Shown: one piece after another, positions 1 to 5,500 of the stretch
Numbering within the stretch: the first letter of the stretch is position 1
Layout: each line of letters opens with the position of its first letter
Assembly (NCBI GenBank): GCA_938004015.1
Contig: CALKWU010000139.1
Span: 1-6,405, forward strand
Reading direction: 5' to 3'
Length of the DNA: 6,405 nucleotides
DNA from: an uncultured Oceanobacillus sp.
GTDB taxonomy: Bacteria; Bacillota; Bacilli; Bacillales; Amphibacillaceae
The notes under the pieces: generated by a model
The model's database searches: none
What the model was told of the DNA's origin: nothing
The model's input: the letters and a program-made list of their open reading frames with translations, nothing else
Program-made: the position numbers and the translations under genes

Positions 1-416
1 AACTGGATTTGGTGGATGCGACGGTTGATTTCTTCAGTGCATTCGCATTCCGTCCCTTCAATCCTTTGCACCGCCTCTGCAAGAAATCCGGCTTCCAAAC
101 GGAAATCGGCTTCAAATGGACCTTTCAACCGCAATACGACAGAATCGGATAATAGATGGAAAATTTTTTCTTTTTTCTTTTCTTTCACCAACTCCAACTT
201 GCCGATTCCCAATTGATCAAAAATATAAATGATGTCATCTATTGATTGGATATCGAATTTCCTAGCGAGGTTTTTACCCATGAAATACAGAAGAGTCGGG
301 GCTTCTTCACCTAATAAATCCGGAAGTGCCAAGTATCGGAGCACGTCAAATCCAGCGCCTTCTGTATGCAAATCCTCCAACTTGGAGATGGGGATATCGG
401 CTGAGTGCTTGCCCAT
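1..416 (-). CDS. yslB: YslB-family (DUF2507) protein, C-terminus cut off by window edge
   Basis: Read on the minus strand, this frame is open from an ATG at 416 to the window edge, giving 138 codons. It contains the family hallmarks: LPDLLG at residues 31-36, then YFMGKNLARKF at 44-54, and FRLEAGFLAE at 105-114. These match my recollection of B. subtilis YslB (about 148 aa; LPDMLG, AGKHLARKF, LEAGFIAE), so only about 10 residues should be missing. The start at 416 is preferred because GGAAAGG ends 10 bases upstream of it; an in-frame ATG at 425 would directly abut that site. YslB has a solved structure but, as far as I know, no assigned biochemical function; the family is grouped with the H-NOX/V4R-like ligand-binding fold. 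The gene lies divergent to sdhC. A C-E-C pair at residues 124-126 is not in the B. subtilis protein as I recall it. Confidence 0.88.
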   Translation of the reverse strand, partial: MGKHSADIPISKLEDLHTEGAGFDVLRYLALPDLLGEEAPTLLYFMGKNLARKFDIQSIDDIIYIFDQLGIGKLELVKEKKKEKIFHLLSDSVVLRLKGPFEADFRLEAGFLAEAVQRIEGTECECTEEINRRIHQIQ

Positions 417-480
417 ATTATTCATCCTTTCCAATGCAGTTATGCGACCAGATTTCGCAAACAATTCATTTTCATCTTCA

Positions 481-486
481 ATTATA
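481..486 (-). promoter_or_regulatory. Candidate -10 element for yslB
   Basis: On the minus strand this is a perfect TATAAT, preceded by the AT-rich TATATTTTATG, and it lies 65 bases upstream of the yslB start. No convincing -35 hexamer sits at 16-18 bp: the nearest TTG-type hexamer, TTGCTA at 508-513, is 21 bp away. The match could be chance in an AT-rich leader. Confidence 0.3.
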
Positions 487-602
487 CATAAAATATAGTG
501 TGGGAAATAGCAAAACAAGAAAGCGGTCGGCAGATGATGAGGAAGAACTACAATTAATATTATTGGAATCATTTGAAAAAGTCCATCAAAAACATGGTTT
601 TC

Positions 603-631
603 TTGACGGTTCAGCAACTTAGAAGTACAAT
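603..631 (+). promoter_or_regulatory. SigA-type promoter of the sdhCAB operon
   Basis: The -35 TTGACG (603-608) and -10 TACAAT (626-631) each match the SigA consensus at 5 of 6 positions and are separated by exactly 17 bp. Transcription would begin near base 638, giving a leader of about 92 nt before the sdhC ATG. From memory, the B. subtilis sdh leader is of similar length. No CcpA cre-like palindrome was seen here. The start site is inferred, not measured. Confidence 0.7.
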
Positions 632-648
632 TAAGGTGTTGTAATTTT

Positions 649-689
649 GTATCATTTTAGGGATTATTGTAAAAATCTCTGAATGATAC
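649..689 (+). promoter_or_regulatory. Long bulged hairpin in the sdhC 5' leader
   Basis: GTATCATT (649-656) is the exact reverse complement of AATGATAC (682-689). The pairing continues inward with a T657-G681 wobble, skips one base (T658), and resumes with AGGGATT (659-665) against AATCTCT (674-680), leaving an 8-base loop. That makes 16 pairs, including two G-T wobbles, with one bulge. No T run follows, so it is not an intrinsic terminator. If the promoter at 603-631 is right, the hairpin begins about 11 nt from the mRNA 5' end. Such 5'-proximal stems can protect mRNA in Bacillus; as DNA it could instead be an operator. Confidence 0.6.
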
Positions 690-729
690 CTTCTTATGAA
701 ACTATCAATCTATAAGGGGGGAAAAAGAC

Positions 730-1350
730 ATGGCAGCCAACCGTGATTTTTACTGGAGAAGATTACATTCATTACTTGGTGTTGTACCCATCGGAATTTT
801 CCTGGTCCAACATTTAGTGGTGAACCATTTTGCCGTGTATGGAGAAGAAAGTTTCAATAAAGCAGCGAATTTTATGGCAGGGCTTCCATTTGTCATTCTT
901 TTGGAGATTTTCATCATCTACCTGCCGATTTTGTATCATGCAGTACTAGGGGTATACATAGCGTTCACTGCAAAAAACAATGTCAGTCGATTTGGATATT
1001 TCCGTAACTGGATGTTTAAGCTGCAACGTTGGACTGGTATCATCACTCTTATCTTTATCGCATGGCATGTTTGGGAAACACGGGTTCAGGTAGGACTTGG
1101 GAATGCGGATTTGGATTACAGCTTGATGGAAGGCATCCTCACAAATCCGTTCATGTTCTGGTTCTACATCATCGGGGTTGTTTCCGCAGTATTCCACTTT
1201 GCTAACGGTTTGTGGAGTTTCTGTGTAACTTGGGGTATTACACAAACACCAAAATCACAACGCGCCATGACTTATGTAGCACTCTTGGTCTTCCTTGCAG
1301 TCAGCTACATTGGGGTAAGAACTTTAATCCAGTTCGCTTATGGAGTATAA
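730..1350 (+). CDS. sdhC: Succinate dehydrogenase cytochrome b558 subunit (SdhC)
   Basis: SdhC is the 206-residue membrane anchor of respiratory complex II. It binds two b-type hemes and reduces quinone (menaquinone in Bacillales). Five hydrophobic segments lie at roughly 12-32, 55-79, 97-117, 142-166 and 181-201. Histidines at 28, 70, 113 and 156 fall where the four axial heme ligands of the B. subtilis protein (H28, H70, H113, H155) are reported, so a di-heme anchor is expected. The length also matches (about 202 aa in B. subtilis), and there is no separate SdhD, as is usual for this type. The ATG is preceded by AAGGGGGG with 8 bases between, a strong and unusually G-rich ribosome binding site. 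It is the first gene of sdhCAB, with 27 bases to the chosen sdhA start. Confidence 0.97.
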   Translation: MAANRDFYWRRLHSLLGVVPIGIFLVQHLVVNHFAVYGEESFNKAANFMAGLPFVILLEIFIIYLPILYHAVLGVYIAFTAKNNVSRFGYFRNWMFKLQRWTGIITLIFIAWHVWETRVQVGLGNADLDYSLMEGILTNPFMFWFYIIGVVSAVFHFANGLWSFCVTWGITQTPKSQRAMTYVALLVFLAVSYIGVRTLIQFAYGV

Positions 1351-1377
1351 AAAGAAACTAGGGGAGTGAGCCAATCA

Positions 1378-3129
1378 ATGAGTAATAAAAAGATAGCCGT
1401 CGTCGGTGGTGGCTTGGCAGGTTTAATGGCTACGATCAAAGCGGCGGAAGCAGGTGTAAAAGTAGACTTATTTTCAGTTGTTCCTGTAAAACGTTCTCAC
1501 TCTGTATGCGCTCAAGGAGGAATCAACGGAGCGGTGAACACGAAAGGGGAAGGTGACTCACCATGGCTCCATTTTGACGATACGATTTATGGTGGCGATT
1601 TCTTGGCTAACCAACCGCAAGTTTTGAAAATGTGTGAAGCGGCTCCGGGGATCATACATATGTTTGACCGGATGGGGGTTATGTTCAACCGCACACCTGA
1701 AGGGCTCCTTGACTTTAGGCGTTTCGGTGGTACGCAAATGCACCGTACTGCTTATGCAGGAGCGACTACAGGACAACAGCTTTTATACGCATTGGACGAA
1801 CAAGTGCGCCGCTATGAAGTGGAAGGACTTGTCACAAAATATGAAGGTTGGGAATTCTTATCGGCAGTGATTGATGATTCCGGACGTGGACGGGGAATCG
1901 TTGCACAGGATATCAAGACACATGAAATACGTGCGTTCCGTTCTGATGCAACGATTTTTGCGACAGGTGGGCCTGGAATCATTTTCGGTAAGTCGACCAA
2001 CTCGATGATTAATACAGGATCTGCTGCGAGTAAGCTTTATCAACAAGGAGTCAAGTACGCTAACGGGGAATTCATCCAAATCCACCCGACAGCGATTCCT
2101 GGGGACGACAAACTCCGTCTCATGAGTGAATCTGCACGTGGAGAAGGTGGACGAGTTTGGACATATAAGGATGGGGAACCATGGTATTTCCTCGAAGAAA
2201 AATATCCTGCATACGGAAACCTTGTACCACGTGACATTGCGACACGTGAAATTTTTGATGTTTGTGTAAACCAGAAGCTCGGTATCAATGGGGAGAACAT
2301 GGTATATCTTGATCTTTCCCATAAAGATCCGGAAGAGCTCGATGTTAAACTCGGTGGAATTTTGGAGATTTACGAGAAGTTTGTGGGAGAAGACCCTCGT
2401 AAAGTTCCGATGAAAATATTCCCGGCCGTCCACTATTCTATGGGTGGCTTGTGGATTGATGAAGATCAAATGACTAATATTCCAGGCATCTTTGCTGCTG
2501 GAGAAGTCGACTACTCCATGCACGGAGCAAACCGCCTCGGTGCAAACTCTTTATTGTCTGCGATTTATGGCGGTTCAGTCGCTGGTCCGAAAGCGATCGA
2601 ATACATCGAAGGGCTTGAAACATACGCAGAAGACTTGAACGATCAATTGTTTGATCAGAAAGTCCGTGAAGAACAAGAGAAATTCGATGAGATGCTGAAA
2701 ATGGACGGCAATGAAAATGCTTACGCTCTCCATAAAGAACTCGGACAATGGATGACGGACAATGTCACGGTCGTACGTGAAAATGATAAGTTGCTCAAGA
2801 CGGATGAAAAAATCCAAGAATTGCAAGAGCGCTGGGAAAACATCAATATCAACGACACTTCCCGCTGGAGCAACCAAGGTGTCATGTTTACGCGTCAGTT
2901 AAAAAACATGTTACATCTTGCGCGTGTCATCACGATCGGTGCATATAAACGTGATGAGAGCCGTGGAGCCCACTATAAACCGGAATTCCCTGAACGGAAT
3001 GACGAGGAATTCTTGAAAACGACGATTGCGGAGTTCAATCCGGAAAACAATGGTCCGGTCATCAGTTACGAAGATGTCGATGTTTCATTGATCAAGCCGC
3101 GTAAACGTGACTACACGACAGTAAACTAA
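1378..3129 (+). CDS. sdhA: Succinate dehydrogenase flavoprotein subunit (SdhA)
   Basis: SdhA oxidises succinate to fumarate on a covalently bound FAD at the inner face of the membrane. Taking the ATG at 1378 gives 583 residues. The N-terminal dinucleotide-binding motif VVGGGLAG is at 8-15, and the FAD-linking histidine is H41 in RSHSVCAQGG. Substrate-site elements follow: HPTAIPG from 236, SESARGEGG at 251-259, R285 in VPRD, H352 in HYSMGG, and R386 in NRLGANSL. An in-frame GTG at 1366 would add four residues, but it overlaps the only good ribosome binding site (GGGGAG, 1361-1366). With the ATG, GGG starts at residue 10 and the FAD histidine is at 41, exactly as I recall for B. subtilis SdhA. 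The stop is followed after 15 bases by sdhB. Confidence 0.97.
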   Translation: MSNKKIAVVGGGLAGLMATIKAAEAGVKVDLFSVVPVKRSHSVCAQGGINGAVNTKGEGDSPWLHFDDTIYGGDFLANQPQVLKMCEAAPGIIHMFDRMGVMFNRTPEGLLDFRRFGGTQMHRTAYAGATTGQQLLYALDEQVRRYEVEGLVTKYEGWEFLSAVIDDSGRGRGIVAQDIKTHEIRAFRSDATIFATGGPGIIFGKSTNSMINTGSAASKLYQQGVKYANGEFIQIHPTAIPGDDKLRLMSESARGEGGRVWTYKDGEPWYFLEEKYPAYGNLVPRDIATREIFDVCVNQKLGINGENMVYLDLSHKDPEELDVKLGGILEIYEKFVGEDPRKVPMKIFPAVHYSMGGLWIDEDQMTNIPGIFAAGEVDYSMHGANRLGANSLLSAIYGGSVAGPKAIEYIEGLETYAEDLNDQLFDQKVREEQEKFDEMLKMDGNENAYALHKELGQWMTDNVTVVRENDKLLKTDEKIQELQERWENININDTSRWSNQGVMFTRQLKNMLHLARVITIGAYKRDESRGAHYKPEFPERNDEEFLKTTIAEFNPENNGPVISYEDVDVSLIKPRKRDYTTVN

Positions 3130-3144
3130 GGGGGAGAAATACCA

Positions 3145-3906
3145 ATGGCTGAGAAAACAGTTGAATTTATCATAACTCGTCAAGACAGTCCGGATTCTGA
3201 ACCTTATGACGAGAGGTTTCTAGTTCCCTATCGAAAAAATATGAACGTCATTTCCGCATTGATGGAAATCCAGCAAAATCCGGTGAATGCGGATGGTGAA
3301 AAGACGACACCGGTAGCGTGGGAAATGAGCTGTCTGGAAGAGGTTTGTGGTGCTTGTTCCATGGTCATCAACGGCGTACCTAGACAATCTTGTGCAGCGC
3401 TCGTTGATGAATTGGAACAACCGATTCGCTTGGAACCAATGGCCACGTTCCCGGTAGTCCGTGACCTCATCGTTGACCGTGAACGGATGTTTGACGCATT
3501 GAAACAAGTGAAGGCGTGGATTCCAATCGATGGCACGCATGACCTCGGTCCTGGTCCGAGAATGCCGGAAAATAAACGTCAATGGGCTTATGAGCTGTCC
3601 AAATGCATGACATGCGGGGTTTGTTTGGAAGCTTGTCCGAATTTCAATGATAAATCCGACTTTATCGGTCCTGCTGCAATTTCACAAGTGCGCCTGTTCA
3701 ACTCTCATCCAACTGGCGCCATGCATGCAGCTGAACGTTTAGAAGGATTGATGGAAGACGGTGGAATCAGCGGATGTGGAAACTCTCAAAACTGTGTGCA
3801 AGTTTGTCCAAAAGGAATCCCACTCACCACTTCCATTGCGGCAATGAACCGGGCAACAACACTGCACGCTTTCAAGAGCTTCTTTGGCAGTGATGAAGTC
3901 GTATAA
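3145..3906 (+). CDS. sdhB: Succinate dehydrogenase iron-sulfur subunit (SdhB)
   Basis: This 253-residue protein carries electrons from the SdhA flavin to the hemes and quinone of SdhC. All expected cluster ligands are present. The N-terminal ferredoxin-like domain has C63, C68, C71 and C83 for [2Fe-2S]. The C-terminal domain has C154, C157, C160 and C221 for [4Fe-4S], and C164, C211 and C217 for [3Fe-4S], assigned by the spacing known from the family. The ribosome binding site GGGGGAG (3130-3136) starts directly after the sdhA TAA, 8 bases before the ATG, so the two genes are tightly linked. It is the last gene of the operon: a 13-bp stem-loop begins 12 bases after the stop. Confidence 0.97.
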   Translation: MAEKTVEFIITRQDSPDSEPYDERFLVPYRKNMNVISALMEIQQNPVNADGEKTTPVAWEMSCLEEVCGACSMVINGVPRQSCAALVDELEQPIRLEPMATFPVVRDLIVDRERMFDALKQVKAWIPIDGTHDLGPGPRMPENKRQWAYELSKCMTCGVCLEACPNFNDKSDFIGPAAISQVRLFNSHPTGAMHAAERLEGLMEDGGISGCGNSQNCVQVCPKGIPLTTSIAAMNRATTLHAFKSFFGSDEVV

Positions 3907-3918
3907 TAACATATAAAT

Positions 3919-3958
3919 ATCAAATGGTCCTTCCCTATCATGGTGAGGACCATTTGAT
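3919..3958 (+). terminator. Stem-loop after sdhB (terminator-like, poor T tract)
   Basis: ATCAAATGGTCCT (3919-3931) and AGGACCATTTGAT (3946-3958) form a perfect 13-bp stem around a 14-base loop. It sits between the sdhB stop and ysmA, where the operon should end. The downstream strand reads TTAATC, so there is no real T tract. It may act as a weak terminator or as a 3'-end stabilising stem that lets some transcripts continue into ysmA. Confidence 0.65.
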
Positions 3959-3979
3959 TTAATCAGGGGGAAAGTTTTC

Positions 3980-4444
3980 TTGAAACGAATCAGTTATATC
4001 GATGATTTTGAAAGATGGCGGGCAAGTTTTTCATTTTCGATTCCAATAAAAGTGCGATTTTCAGAAACTGATTTGTACGGTCATGTCAATAATACGTCTG
4101 TCTTTGTTTATTTTGAAGAAGCGCGTATTGAGTATTTGAAGTCGCTTGGATTATTTTCCGAGATGGAAAAGAAGAAGTACGGTTTTATCGTAGCGGATTT
4201 GCAATGCGATTATTTACGGGAAATGTACTTCAATGAAATATTGACATTTTTTGTAAAAGTGGATAGCATCGGCACTTCTTCTTTTGACATCCACTATATG
4301 GCTCAAAATGAAAAGGGGGATGTCACCGTAACCGGAAGAGGACGGCTCGTCATGGTGGATATCGCTGAAAAGAGATCCCAGCCCCTTCCGGAACACGTCC
4401 GTACCGTTCTGGAGCGAGAAATGGACAAACAAAACGTGTCGTAA
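3980..4444 (+). CDS. ysmA: Acyl-CoA thioesterase-like hot-dog protein (YsmA/4HBT type)
   Basis: A 154-residue single-domain protein of the 4-hydroxybenzoyl-CoA thioesterase type. Residues 25-52 carry the family signature: FSETD with candidate catalytic D31, GHVNN at 34-38, then YFEEAR at 44-49. The rest fits the hot-dog strands, for example FFVKVDSIG near 90-98 and GRGRLVMVDI near 119-128. The likely reaction is hydrolysis of an acyl-CoA or related thioester in the cytosol; the substrate cannot be read from sequence. The start is a TTG at 3980, supported by GGGGGAAAG (3966-3974) and by the lack of any in-frame ATG before codon 61. Its position between sdhB and gerE matches B. subtilis ysmA. 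It ends at a bidirectional terminator shared with gerE. I see no partner enzyme nearby. Confidence 0.87.
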   Translation: MKRISYIDDFERWRASFSFSIPIKVRFSETDLYGHVNNTSVFVYFEEARIEYLKSLGLFSEMEKKKYGFIVADLQCDYLREMYFNEILTFFVKVDSIGTSSFDIHYMAQNEKGDVTVTGRGRLVMVDIAEKRSQPLPEHVRTVLEREMDKQNVS

Positions 4445-4479
4445 AACCAGCGCTTGGACTAGTGAAAAATATTCAAAAT

Positions 4480-4515
4480 AAAAAACCGACTCCCGTAAAG
4501 GAAAGTCGGTTTTTT
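4480..4515. terminator. Bidirectional intrinsic terminator between ysmA and gerE
   Basis: CCGACT (4486-4491) pairs with AGTCGG (4504-4509) around a 12-base loop. The stem is flanked by six A (4480-4485) and at least six T (4510-4516), so each strand presents a GC stem followed by a T run. It serves the plus-strand ysmA and the convergent minus-strand gerE. The minus-strand stem begins right next to the gerE TGA (4516-4518). Confidence 0.92.
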
Positions 4516-4740
4516 TCATAGTTTAAGCTCTCCCATTCTGAGAAGCTCGACAACTGCCTGTGATCGCCCCTTGACTCCCAGTTTTTGGATCGTGTTGGAA
4601 ATATGGTTTCTTACCGTCTTTTCTGAAATGAACAATTTCTCGGCAATTTCTTTTGTTGTCATGTCTTGTACAAGCAGTTCAAACACTTCTTTTTCTCGCT
4701 TCGTCAATAATTGCTTCGGTTTATAGTTGCTGTCCTTCAA
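4516..4740 (-). CDS. gerE: Sporulation transcriptional regulator GerE (LuxR/FixJ-type HTH)
   Basis: GerE is a small DNA-binding protein acting late in the mother cell of sporulating Bacillales, activating and repressing SigK-dependent coat and germination genes. This product has 74 residues, the same as B. subtilis GerE, and differs from it, as I recall it, mainly in the first ten residues. It consists only of the LuxR-type helix-turn-helix domain: LLTKREKEVFELL at 11-23, TTKEIAEKLFIS at 28-39, and the recognition helix EKTVRNHISNTIQKLG at 40-55, followed by the conserved KGRSQAVVELLRMGEL. It has no receiver domain, as expected. The start is TTG at 4740, with GGAGGGG ending 7 bases upstream. 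A SigK-type promoter and a GerE-like box lie upstream, and the stop abuts a bidirectional terminator. Confidence 0.97.
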   Translation of the reverse strand: MKDSNYKPKQLLTKREKEVFELLVQDMTTKEIAEKLFISEKTVRNHISNTIQKLGVKGRSQAVVELLRMGELKL

Positions 4741-4804
4741 ATGATGACCCCTCCTTGCTCTCCGTGGAAAGAGCTGCGTTTTGAAGGGAATTATTTAGTC
4801 ATTA

Positions 4805-4832
4805 TAGCTTATGAAAAGAACGTGAATGAGTG
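4805..4832 (-). promoter_or_regulatory. SigK-type promoter of gerE
   Basis: On the minus strand, CAC (4832-4830) is followed by 16 bases and CATAAGCTA (4813-4805). This fits the SigK pattern of an AC-type -35 and CATAnnnTA -10 at about 16 bp spacing. The start site would be near 4797-4799, leaving a leader of about 57 nt. B. subtilis gerE is known to be SigK-dependent. A TATAAT overlaps downstream (4806-4801) but has no TTGACA-like partner. Confidence 0.75.
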
Positions 4833-4840
4833 CGTATCAC

Positions 4841-4852
4841 AACTACCCATTT
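4841..4852 (-). promoter_or_regulatory. Putative GerE-binding box upstream of gerE
   Basis: The minus strand reads AAATGGGTAGTT, matching the published GerE consensus RWWTRGGYNNYY at every position. It lies at about -43 to -54 from the inferred SigK start site, a position from which GerE commonly acts on its targets. A random match to this consensus is expected about once per 8 kb per strand, so the placement matters more than the match. Binding is inferred. Confidence 0.45.
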
Positions 4853-4861
4853 TCAAGCGTT

Positions 4862-4890
4862 GCTTCTGTTTTTGAAGGCAGAAGTTTTTT
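4862..4890 (+). terminator. Terminator-like hairpin upstream of marR
   Basis: CTTCTG (4863-4868) pairs with CAGAAG (4879-4884), with a possible extra G4862-T4885 wobble, around a 10-base loop and followed by six T (4885-4890). This is the layout of a plus-strand intrinsic terminator, although only three pairs are G-C. No plus-strand gene lies directly upstream. It could end a short RNA started in this region, or be a backstop for read-through from ysmA across gerE. Confidence 0.45.
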
Positions 4891-4931
4891 CGGTAATCTT
4901 CGTCGTTATTGCTATGTATTCTGTTGAAATT

Positions 4932-4940
4932 TGTTATACT
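4932..4940 (+). promoter_or_regulatory. Extended -10 promoter for the marR-racE operon
   Basis: TGTTATACT (4932-4940) is a TGn-extended -10 with TATACT matching TATAAT at 5 of 6 positions. The -35 region at 17 bp (4912-4917, CTATGT) is weak, which extended -10 promoters tolerate. Transcription would start near 4947, about 80 nt before the marR ATG. TTGAAA at 4924-4929 is too close to serve as its -35. Confidence 0.55.
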
Positions 4941-5025
4941 AAGCTAAAGCATTCAATTTTCGAGGATATTTGAATTCGTTAATACGACATATCAATTCTA
5001 AAGTTCCTGAGTAGGAGGATGGCAT

Positions 5026-5499
5026 ATGGAAAACAAAACGGAAATACCAAAACCAATCGTAAAAATCGAAAAAAAATTACGCTACATTTCCGGAATGATC
5101 AAACAAAACGGCAGAAAAATCTTGCATAATTATCCGATAACTCCTCCCCAGTTTGTAGCATTGCAGTGGCTGTTGGAGGAAGGGGACTTGACCATTGGTG
5201 AATTATCGAATAAAATCAGTCTTGCGTTCAGCACGACAACAGATCTCGTCGACCGCATGGAAAAAAATGAACTTGTTGAACGGATCCGTGATGATAAAGA
5301 TCGTCGAGTCGTGAGAATCCGCTTATTGGATAAAGGTAAAGTGATTATCCATGAAGTGATTGAAAAACGGCAGCAGTATTTGCAAGAAGTACTCGAGGGT
5401 TTTGGACAAGACGAGGCTGAGGCCTTGTATGACACTCTAGAATCATTGTATAAACGAATGAAGGAAGTTAATGAAAAATCCAAATTAAAGGAGAAGTAA
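5026..5499 (+). CDS. ysmB: MarR-family transcriptional regulator (YsmB-like)
   Basis: A 157-residue winged-helix DNA-binding protein, of the usual MarR length and expected to act as a dimer. Helices at about 8-35 and 108-150 would form the dimer part. The winged helix spans about 38-105: ITPPQFVALQWLLEEG at 38-53, TIGELSNKIS at 56-65, the recognition helix around FSTTTDLVDRMEKNELV at 68-84, and the wing DDKDRRVVRIRLLDKG at 89-104. The DxRR core typical of the family is present. The ligand is unknown; no redox-type cysteines are seen, since the protein has no cysteine. The ATG has AGGAGG 7 bases upstream. It is divergent to gerE and sits 1 bp before racE, as in B. subtilis, so it may control its own operon including glutamate racemase. 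The symbol rests on synteny. Confidence 0.92.
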   Translation: MENKTEIPKPIVKIEKKLRYISGMIKQNGRKILHNYPITPPQFVALQWLLEEGDLTIGELSNKISLAFSTTTDLVDRMEKNELVERIRDDKDRRVVRIRLLDKGKVIIHEVIEKRQQYLQEVLEGFGQDEAEALYDTLESLYKRMKEVNEKSKLKEK

Positions 5500-5500
5500 C

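Noticed and set aside
16..498. Plus-strand open frames at 16-216 and 229-498.
   Set aside because: They lie antisense to the recognisable yslB coding sequence and their products have unlikely, serine-rich compositions with no known motif.
500..622. Plus-strand open frame of 40 codons (GTG at 500, glutamate-rich, ending KHGFLDGSAT) in the yslB/sdhC gap.
   Set aside because: There is no ribosome binding site, its 3' end overlaps the sdh -35 element, and it is the tail of a longer frame antisense to yslB. A weak resemblance to Spo0E-like peptides does not extend to the needed SQxLD motif.
603..729. CcpA (cre) site or T-box/riboswitch in the sdh leader.
   Set aside because: No cre-like palindrome, T-box motif or known riboswitch core is visible; only the simple hairpin is present.
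696..746. Possible 16-codon upstream ORF in the sdh leader overlapping the sdhC start.
   Set aside because: No Shine-Dalgarno sequence precedes its ATG, and the peptide shows no recognisable feature.
1366..1377. GTG at 1366 as the sdhA start, adding four residues.
   Set aside because: The codon sits within the ribosome binding site itself (GGGGAG ends at 1366). The ATG at 1378 places the FAD motif and FAD-linked histidine at the residue numbers I recall for B. subtilis SdhA.
1858..2523. Long minus-strand open frame (221 codons) inside sdhA.
   Set aside because: The plus strand there encodes highly conserved SdhA residues; the reverse product has no recognisable domain and is a shadow of biased codon use.
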